This document shows, piece after piece, positions 55,930-64,000 of a stretch of DNA of 64,000 bases (position 1 is its first letter; each line of letters opens with the position of its first letter). The stretch covers positions 2,703,501 to 2,767,500 of the forward strand of contig WPIO01000054.1 in the NCBI GenBank assembly GCA_009760855.2, written 5' to 3'. This DNA comes from Cristatella mucedo. Taxonomy: Eukaryota > Bryozoa > Phylactolaemata > Cristatellidae. A model generated the notes under the pieces. That model did not search any database. It was not told the DNA's origin and saw only the letters and a program-made list of their open reading frames with translations. The translations under genes were made by a program, and so were the position numbers.

Positions 55930-58610
55930 ATGAATTCTTATTCATGTGTCAACCACTTTCACAGTTGCAATATTGAAGATCTATTTACGACGGTATCTAT
56001 ATACCGTTCTAATGTTATTAGAACCCTATGTATATGAGAGAGCACTCTTTTAGTCACCGCTACCACCGTATTATTCCATATATAAAATAAAAAGGTAGAA
56101 GATATATCAAACTATTTGTTACTAATACCGTAGTTGTGTTATAGAAACATGTACAAACGTAATCATCTATGAGAATAAGAACTCGCGTGAGACTGAATAA
56201 ATCATTGGAAACGGAATCCATTCGCCCTCGAATTCATCCAATTAATCACTGGTAAATTAATGAAAACGATTTATTACATAACTTGTAAATAGCAAGCTCT
56301 GATCGACACATTTTGTTTAGATATAAACGAGCTGCTGAAATTGGTTGTGATACTCTGGCTTATAATTTTCGAACAGGTCTGCAGTGGCACACACTCAAGT
56401 ATAGCACCAGAAATAATATTATCAGGACAATCGCGAGTTTTTCTCAATCTACTTACAGATTAACAAATGTTTCCCCGTCTACGTGCATAAATCCTGCCGG
56501 ACAATAGAAACATTCATAGCGCTGTATAAATAATCAAACAATGTAATTCCATTCAGATTAATGAGGAAGTTATGAGCTAATAAAGCTGAATGTTTACTTG
56601 AAAATATTCTCTTTCATTTCTAAGTTTTACGGCAACGATTACAAACACGAAGAAGAATCGTGCCAATCGTAAAATGCAGTCGACTTGAGAAGCACCGAGG
56701 TACAAAAACCATGACGTATCGCGAGATGGCTAACAGAAAAGAGAACAGTCTGTATGACGTTTTACTTGTCCTGCCCACATGTGAACAGAGAGCTGGTTAC
56801 ACTCTGCTGTTCACAGCCCAAAAAACGTAAACGTTTAATTTTCAAATACAGCATTGTAAGCCAATTCCAACCAACTTCGTTTTTTGCCTGAACTAACATC
56901 GTTTCTGATAGTGCGAACAATCTCGCGAGACAAACTTGTGATATTACTTGTACACTTGCTGCAACATTTTAATGACAGCACCGATTAATGGGCTATCGCC
57001 CGGCTCTTGAGATAGCATCAGTCGTACCTTCCAGGTGTGGGAGACTTAGCTTAACCTGTGTAGCAGCTATTATCCTGCATTCGGCACAATTTATTTTCCA
57101 GCGATTCTGGAGGCTAGACATATTTCACCACCACTCTAGGTGAGATCGATGGTTGACTCATTGATCCCCAACTAAATAAGAGGGTACGTAACCTCCGAAT
57201 CTATACTGAATTTCTGAATCAAAAACGCTGCGAGTTTGCCAGCTGCAGGTTCCAGACGAACTCCGACACTTAAGCGTCGCATCTGAATCCCTCACTATTA
57301 TGTCTGTAAGCTCGTCAGATGCATACTTCTTATTAGCTCAAGCATCATAATAAAACGTTTGCCAATACGTAAATAAGTCTTGCCCATGCTGAGATGCAGC
57401 CTTTTACTTGAGCGGTGTGGCCAATGTGTATCGGTCAAATACAGTTTATCGATTTATTTTCTTAGAAAGCCAGTTGTGTGACAACTGATTAAACCAAAAA
57501 CGTCAGGCTTTGAGGTAATCAATAAGTGCATGCAAATTAAAATATCTGCACATCCAGTAATCAATAGGAAGAATTGGGCGTCATGAAAAGCTGAGCTTCT
57601 TACTTCCACCACTCCTGCTACTCCTAATGACCTCAATTCATGGCCATATTTAGCTGTGCTTTTCGCATTGCATGAGTTGTATCCCTTTGAACAAGTCAAG
57701 CGTTGCCGAAAGACGGCGACGCTCCACTTTTTCTAAGTACAATTTCTTAGTCCCAGGATTCGTAGCGTCGTCGTAGTCAGTTTGGTCTGGTCAGGATTAC
57801 CGATGAAAATTCCATACATCTATTCATAGTATGGCGTCTGTAGAATGACGACTCGACAGATTCTGATATGCTCTCGCTATTCAAAAATTTTGTTAGACGA
57901 AGTGGTTCTTAAAACGACCAGAACGGATTTGTTTGATCCAAAAATACAGCTGTGCTTGTTCTACTGAACGTAGCTACAAATTTCTAATAACCCGCACAAT
58001 GTCATAAACATTTTTCAGTTAAGCTGAGCTGCTGCACAAGTATCCGCTGCCTCATATCCTCTGGTCACTAGTGGTGTAGAAAGTGCACGCTCTATCATTA
58101 GGTTTATAGACCGCCGCCGAGGCGTTTTCTCAGCAGTGGTATCGGTCGTAGAACTCCTGTACACGATCGTCACTCAACGACGTTTTCCCTGCTGCAGCCG
58201 ACATCAGCTTATGGAGTCAATAATATCTGAGCTACTTTCCACTTTCAATGTGCTCACTACCGTGACGGCTCTCGTCAGTTTGGAACTCTTCTCACTTTGT
58301 TTTTTTTCGTCTGTCATTGGGTCTTGTGGCTAAAGAATACATTCGTATCACCGCATATGCTTTGACTATGAAAAATAAAACTATCCTGCATAATACCATC
58401 AAAGAAAGGGCAGCAATAAGGAGTTTAAGGCGGCCATACATAATGCTACGGAACTTTTAGCATCGTTCTGCACTCAGAATCCTTGGGCTCGCCGATGTGG
58501 CGTAAGGTCACAGGAGGAATACGAATTAAGCGGTGTTTACAATTTACATGATTCTGGCACCCTTCCTGCTTCTGTCCGTGAAGGTTTTCTGGGTTATGGT
58601 GAAATTAGAA
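55930..58610. repeat. R1 copy, blocks a-h and j
   Basis: Block a begins near 56,055, block b near 56,335, block c near 56,630, block d near 56,850-57,120, e-f to 57,540, g-h to 57,920 and j at 58,030-58,400. This is the longest uninterrupted core in the window. Confidence 0.65.
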
Positions 58611-58614
58611 TAAT

Positions 58615-59450
58615 TTACATTACCTTACCTTAAAAGCTTGCAGCCTCGTCAATAGCAGGATTTTGAAATGACGAATCTTTGCTCCTGAGATAACTAGGAA
58701 CGTAGGCAGAGCCAACATCTTTAATTTGTAGCCTCCTGCGAAAAGAGGCCAAGCATCATTGTTTATGAGCCCATCGAAAAGAGTCTGTGTTGTTCAAATT
58801 CACTTCTCAATGCAATTTCACATGAATACGGCTATTTAATATTATATTACCCTAAAACAACATTGAGAACTCTAACCGAAATACATACTGCAGCCTCCAG
58901 CTTACGTCCGCTACCGATTAAGTAGGCATCCCATTAAGTTCGTTAGTTTATCACTAAAATTCTTAGTTCAAGTTCATTATGTAAACGTGCCATGAGTCGT
59001 CGAGTGGTGAATGTTTGGAATTTTCTTGCGTGTGGCTTTGAGGGAGATATCCCGAGTCTTGCTCTGTATCGATTCAAACCATTTTTAAGACTGTTGCATG
59101 TGCCATCAGCTTCAGTTTGAACTTCAGAGCAGAGCAGCTGATCTTCGATGTCGATATCTTGCTTATAAGGCAATTCAAACCCCTATAATACAAGTTCACA
59201 TTCTAAACCGGCACTGGGATCGTGTAAAACTAAAGTCACGATCAGCCTCATCCACTACACTTTCCACAATCTTCACCGACCCCAAAAGCTCGTTACGATC
59301 TTTCAACGCAGCAGCAGTATGCTCTTCATCGTTCTCGTCGTCGTCCCCGCGAACAAAGTATCGCAGCTGTGACGACCCGATAGATAAAATCCATATTCTC
59401 AAAGTGCTTGAAAGTTTGGTGCCCATTGTTTAGTACTTAATTTCTTAGCG
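58615..59450 (-). pseudogene. Tigger/pogo-type transposase, truncated copy 3
   Basis: Only the C-terminal part remains. The minus-strand frame at 59,196-59,426 reads RYFVRGDDDENDEEHTAAAL and then KDRNELLGSVKIVESVVDE, matching QYFVHGDDANREEDIAAALK of copy 2. The non-coding part to the left is shared with both other copies. Confidence 0.6.
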
Positions 59451-59561
59451 TAATATTCCGAAAGACTCTGCTGGTCGGAAATAACTTAACGATGTCACGA
59501 CTCACGAATATGACTATTCATTTTTATATTACACTGAAACAGCCTATTAAACTATTATATT

Positions 59562-59584
59562 AATATATATATATATATATATAT
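59562..59584. repeat. Short (TA)n tract
   Basis: About 23 nt of TA repeats in AT-rich sequence, with no gene nearby. Confidence 0.85.
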
Positions 59585-59754
59585 GAAATATTTTGATATA
59601 TTGTCTATGAAAAAAAAAGGCCTCCTTGTTTAAGCACTTTACTGGTTTTCTTTCACAACTAATAACTTTAATTACTGATTCTACATAATAATAGTTTAAC
59701 AGCATCTTTTCTATGGCGACAGAAGATAATTAATTACTAACACTGTCACTTGCA

Positions 59755-59836
59755 GCAGCAATAGAGAATTTCCACCTCAGGATTCCAACCCAAATCTCGA
59801 ATCCGAGGTCGCGGAAAGCAACCACTCAACCTAGAG
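59755..59836 (-). mobile_element. tRNA-like SINE head
   Basis: Minus-strand A-box-like TAGGTTGAGTGGTTGC and B-box-like GGGTTGGAATCC. It abuts the tail of the neighbouring SINE. Confidence 0.45.
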
Positions 59837-59837
59837 T

Positions 59838-60045
59838 GCCGATAATAATAATAATAATAATATTGCACTTGATAAAGCGCCCTCAGAGAACTTAATCTCT
59901 TTCTAGGCACTTTACATTTGCTGCAAAGTGATACGCAATAGAATAGAATATGGCCCTCATTAGGGATGGAACTAACAACCGTGGCCAAATATCAGTCTTG
60001 TAAAAAACTCTAACCACTGAGTCAGCACATACTTTACATCCAGTG
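59838..60045 (-). mobile_element. Complete SINE: tRNA-like head, LINE hairpin tail, (TTA)n
   Basis: On the minus strand the head starts with CTGACTCAGTGGTTAGAG (A-box-like) and has a degraded B box (GGTTGTTAGTTCC). It is followed by about 30 nt, then ctttgcagcaaatgtaaagt, the hairpin GTGCCTAGAAAGAGATTAAG...GGGCGCTTT and an (ATT)n tail. Length is about 210 nt. The tail is nearly the same as that of the LINEs at 40.5 and 50.1 kb. Confidence 0.7.
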
Positions 60046-60440
60046 ACAAATTAAATTTCAAATATTTACATAGTATAATTTCAATTTTAATGAAATTAAG
60101 AAAAAGCTAGAAATAAATAAGGCAGTATGCGAAGGCAATACTCAACTTATGACGTAGCATTCGAATTATGATTGTCTAGTTTAGCCATTAAATGGAAACA
60201 AATTACAAGAAATATTAGATGATTGCCAGCCTCATTTATATCTAGCATTAGGAGTTTAATATCTATAACCGCTTCCCCGCTCTCTGTAAGAAACAAATAA
60301 CCTATCAAAGCAGCTATCGAACTCATGACATCGATTGGGAACAGCTAACACCTTACCTCTGGATCTATTACCGCTTCCCTAAAACTATTGCTTCTTTAAG
60401 TATTGATGAGCTGAAAAAAAATCCTGTAGTCGATACGTAG
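60046..60440. repeat. R1 block k
   Basis: Matches 12,960-13,110, 43,270-43,620 and 6,250-6,600. Confidence 0.5.
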
Positions 60441-61938
60441 CTCAGTTAGGCATACAATCTACGATTCCTTAGTTGTGGGACATTAGCTCCAATGAAAAGT
60501 CGCGAACTTTCTTGTTATCAAAGCAGACAAGTCGGTCTTGTCTGTGTTTGAATGAAAAGGACGAAGGACTAGAGTGAGTGCTGATTTTGTTCACCTCACT
60601 AGAAACCTGAATATATATAGATGCAGCTGCATCATTTTAACCCTAGCATTGAGATCGGCCACTCGAGTATCCAGCTCACCGACTCCACACTAAGGCTTCA
60701 CAGATCATCGGATTAAATAGAGCTGCCGTCTAAAGCTGTGCCCTTCAGTTACTCTAGAAGCCGCACAGAATAAGCGGATGTCACGCTAAAGAGCGATTTC
60801 TTGGGATTAAAAAAGCCTAAACGGCTTTCGGTATCACAAAAAGTTGAAATGCATTATGAACTTAGTAGCTGAGCAAAAGGAGTGCGATTTGTGATGCCGT
60901 GAACTTTATCTACTTTGTGACTTTAGATGGCTTGCAGTGTTGTGAGCTCGGCCGACAAGATTATAAGCCCATGAGTGAGTAATCCTGAGCCGTCGGGGTA
61001 ATCGGCTAATTCTGAATCGACGATTCAGTCTTCATGTGACCGTGGTATTAGGTGTACTGCCATATTTAGGCTCGGTCAAATTAACAAGTTTGGCACTGTT
61101 GGTTCAGATATGATCGCATACTGTCGCCGTCGCCCGTGGCTTGAATCTAGGCACTTTTCCGAAGCCACAGAAAAATGTCCAGCTTTTCTATTTCGGCTAA
61201 CTTCCGGTTAAGGAACATCACCTAATTCGGTCTGTGCTTAGACGAACATTCAACGGACCAAACCATTTCGCAAAATTTGTGCGGGCGCGCCTGGATTTCG
61301 CAATTCCCTACACCAAGCCGTTTCTCTTACTAGAATGATCGAGGACCTCCAGCCTGAGCTGTTAATCGTCGACCGCTGTGCTAAACATCTCAGTTCGTCC
61401 GGTCTAATCGCTAAAGGGATGGGCGACACCGTAAGACTTCCGAAAGAGCTTAATTGGCTTCCTAATCTGAATTGAATCAATTGAAGCATTTTCAACATGT
61501 TTCTTCTTGATGCGTTACTTCACCCGTTTTACTCTTCCTTTTTTATCGCCATCTGTCGTGTGCTAGCACGTCACCAGCTCACCAGCGTCCAGTCGCCTCG
61601 CCGTCCGTCGCACGAATTTGAGACGTGGTTGCGATTTTAGGCATCGTGCTCGTTACCACTAGCCAATCAGTCTAGCTTCCATTATCGCAAATTTAAGTTC
61701 CTAGACAGAGGTTTTGTTCCGTTAAGGCGCTATTAGTAGTTTTGGGGGATCGTGCTCGGAAGTACGGTACGTCCGGAGCACACTTTCGAAAAAGAGTGCT
61801 ACTTGCATTGATTTGACATTTGGATAAGTGTCAGCTGGAGGCACGTCTCTTCCAGTAAGCTGTTTTGCTGGTGTCCTTATTGCTGCGATCTTGTCCTGTT
61901 GCGCTCCAAATTGATTTCCGTGCTTGCTCATGCACGAT

Positions 61939-61941
<3 letters not shown>

Positions 61942-62037
<96 letters not shown>

Positions 62038-62040
62038 TAT
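61942..62040. repeat. (CT)n-(TA)n-(CA)n-(TA)n microsatellite
   Basis: Pure CT (about 28 nt) runs directly into TA, CA and TA tracts. It is absent from the matching flank at 45.4 kb. Confidence 0.95.
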
Positions 62041-63566
62041 TGTACTAAGGTACTACCCGCACTATCCCTGACATATCCCGGCAACAGAGCGGCCATGGGG
62101 CCATGAGAATATGAGTGCATTCAAGTTTGTAACACCACGCTAGCAGAAGCACGATCCTCATGTTCTTGCGCTAAATTAAAACTAGGCATGCGTCTGACAC
62201 CCCGGTCATTGATTTACTTGCAGGTCACTGCAAAGCACCCGAGTGGAGGTTAAATCAACCTAGGTTGCGATGTAAATCATCCATTTCAATTACTCCTACC
62301 AATTAATAATGCTAGTCAAGTACTTAATATTTCTTAGAATTTGGACCGTGAAGTTGAGAAAATTTGTTGAAAGACCGCAATACTTACGAATTGCCGATCA
62401 AGGCGGCGGCAGTTTTGCACGCGATAAGTGACTGGAAGAAACAGAAGTGGAATGGGCCACCGACTTGGGTCCGTCGCATCTGCTCGCGCCCCCCCTCACT
62501 TTCACGCTGGCACGTGCGATCTCGGACAGTGCTAACCGTTGGCCACTCAATGCAGAAACTCGAAGATCCAGGTCATGCCGTCGCTCTGGGGCGCTGAGCA
62601 CTCAAAACGCCGCAGCTCGACTTCCTTCCCGCCATTGTACTCCAAGTGAGGTTAGGCTTTGTGCTGCAGCAAGCCTGACATAGCTGCCGTTCGCCGGCCG
62701 GCGGCTACATCTGACCGTCCTACGTTTTAGCTGGAGATGCGTCGATTCTGGTAACTTTTTTTCTGCCCGACTACGCGGTGGCCGTGAGCGCAATCGTGTT
62801 CGCTTCAGCACGGTAGCATGAGTACGAGCATAATTTTTTTGCGATACTTTGAAAATGCGAAATGACCCGGCCAAGGTTGATTCGTTTGCAGATTACTCCA
62901 AAGTAACCGGATTGAGATTGCATCATCTTAAGTTACGGTGGAAATCGTACGTTCTAACGACGTGTACCCATTATTATGCTGGTCAAGTACGTAAAACTTC
63001 ATCGAGTTTCAAGCACGACGACGTGAGCAAGCGTCGAATGGTCGCGGCACTTGAGCATTTCCGATCGATTGGGCAGCCGTTTTGTGTGTGATTGGCGGCT
63101 GGCGGAAACTGAGATGGTATCGGCCACCGATTTAGGTGGCCTGTCGCCTCTGCTCTCCCAACGCTTTTCTCATCCGGCTGCTCGATACTCGAAGTGCCAG
63201 GTCGAGTCGCCGCTCGATCGCCGCTGATTGACGTGCTCGCCATTTTAGTCCAAGTAAATTTAGTACTTTATGTTGCAGCGTGCCTGACATTGCCGCCGGC
63301 CGGCGGCAACATCCGACCACCTTCACTTCGTGGCTAGTGCTACCGCCGCACATCAAAAAATACACCCAGGACGCTAGCTCGCTAGCCCGCCAGTGCGTGT
63401 TTTTTCGCCTCGCTCGCCTGCCTTACGCCAATCGCGACGAGAGAGAGAGAGAGCAAACACGAGCGACGCCGCACCGCCGCCTTCTAGCCTATTGTTTTGT
63501 GGTGCCCAGCTGCTTCTCCGCCGCCGAGCCCTCTCGAGAGGACGCGTGACCTGGCGCTGGCGGCGG

Positions 63567-63574
63567 CATAAAAG
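63567..63574 (+). promoter_or_regulatory. TATA-like box CATAAAAG of the second gene
   Basis: Same octamer as in the first gene, 42 nt before the ATG. Confidence 0.55.
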
Positions 63575-63608
63575 CGTCATCACACTCGGAGCGGCGGCAG
63601 ACGACGAC

Positions 63609-63690
63609 ATGCAGAGGCAGCAGCGGCTGCTTTGCGGTCGCCTTGCGCTTCTACTGCGGCTGCTATGCCTGCTGCTGCTCGCCTCCGGAG
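63609..63690 (+). CDS. Exon 1 of a second lectin gene (partial, runs off the window)
   Basis: This 82-nt exon encodes a signal peptide nearly identical to that of the first gene ([19 protein letters not shown]) and ends with the same phase-1 donor GGAG|GTGAGA. Six base changes separate the two exons; two are silent and the others give conservative hydrophobic replacements. The intron start is also similar up to the window edge at 64,000. By analogy the next exon should be a PAN-like module to the right. Whether the copy is intact cannot be seen here. Confidence 0.7.
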
Positions 63691-64000
63691 GTGAGAGAGC
63701 GTGCCGCCGTCGCTGCCGCGAGTGCCGCAGCGGGTCTCCGAAGAGTGGCGGTCGCTGCCAGACGCCTGGTCGTCGCTGTTTCCCCCGCCGCCACTCGTCG
63801 CGGTGGTGACAGCCGCTGCAGAGCTTCTCAGTGGCCACGTGAAGTGCTAAGTCATTCAACTATGTTCAAATCTGAAGCATGCGGCGCGTAGGCGATGCAC
63901 TGTATCTGATCCATGAACAATGACCTCGCAGCGTGGCACGCCTAAATTTATGCGATCTTTGAAGGTCGTATGGCAACTTCTATGACTTAGCTCTACTTTA

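Larger units (their letters stand above)
60441..63608 (+). promoter_or_regulatory. 5' flank and promoter of the second lectin gene
   Basis: The most complete version of the flank block: 61,065-61,220 and 63,137-63,608 align with 13,141-13,855, while 60,815-62,350 aligns with 44,046-45,730. A module at 62,540-62,735 (ctcgaag..ccaggtc...ccggccggcggc) is repeated at 63,175-63,325, so the upstream region has grown by internal duplication. The part after 63,100 is CpG-rich, with a short GA tract at 63,439-63,452. Confidence 0.6.

Overview
This 64 kb window is nuclear DNA from a multicellular animal. The genes are split by introns with GT..AG borders and small exons. The sequence carries long (AC)n, (AT)n, (GA)n and (CT)n microsatellites, many dead LINE and SINE copies, and Tigger/pogo-type DNA transposon relics. 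CpG is not depleted and there are CpG-rich promoters, which fits an invertebrate. I cannot name the phylum from the sequence alone.

Only one gene can be rebuilt with good support. It lies on the + strand from 13,856 to 27,525 and has six exons. It predicts a secreted protein of about 601 residues: signal peptide, divergent PAN/apple-like Cys module, long Thr/Ser/Pro mucin-like stalk with TTTQP repeats, and a C-terminal fucolectin (FTP, F5/8C-like) domain. All five introns are phase 1 and every internal exon is a multiple of 3. A short CpG-rich promoter with a TATA-like CATAAAAG sits 43 nt before the ATG.

The gene belongs to a local tandem family. Exon 1 of a second copy, with the same promoter, starts at 63,609 and runs off the right edge. 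Between them, at about 31.3-39.0 kb, lie relics of a third copy: a possible PAN-like exon, the 3' end of a mucin exon, an intact 30-nt microexon, an FTP exon with a stop codon and frameshifts, and a possible last exon. Intron lengths in the relic resemble those of the intact gene. Inside intron 2 of the intact gene, a second smaller duplication carries a truncated copy of the PAN exon. Copies of the 5' flank are also found at about 40.3-41.5 and 43.6-45.8 kb.

The rest is repeats. A large family, here called R1, recurs at 1.4-13.1, 39.8-43.6 and 46.0-60.4 kb. It has a fixed order of blocks: i (microsatellite flank), a-h (core), j (3' end of a CR1-like LINE), k. Block a begins near tcaccgttactaccgtatta. 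Three degraded Tigger/pogo-type transposase copies (minus strand, 48.4-49.6, 54.3-55.9 and 58.6-59.4 kb) sit between R1 copies. About a dozen fragments of a second LINE family end in a conserved hairpin (AAAGCGCC...GGCGCTTT) followed by (ATT)n. tRNA-derived SINEs occur singly, and at least two of them carry the same hairpin tail as the LINE. Comparing duplicated blocks gives empty sites for several of these insertions.

Layout: 0-13.1 kb, R1 array with LINE and microsatellites; 13.1-28.0 kb, intact lectin gene; 28.0-39.1 kb, LINEs, CT-rich tract and lectin pseudogene; 39.1-45.8 kb, duplicated 5' flank blocks with SINE, LINE and R1; 46.0-60.4 kb, R1 plus Tigger array; 60.4-64.0 kb, 5' flank and first exon of the second lectin gene.
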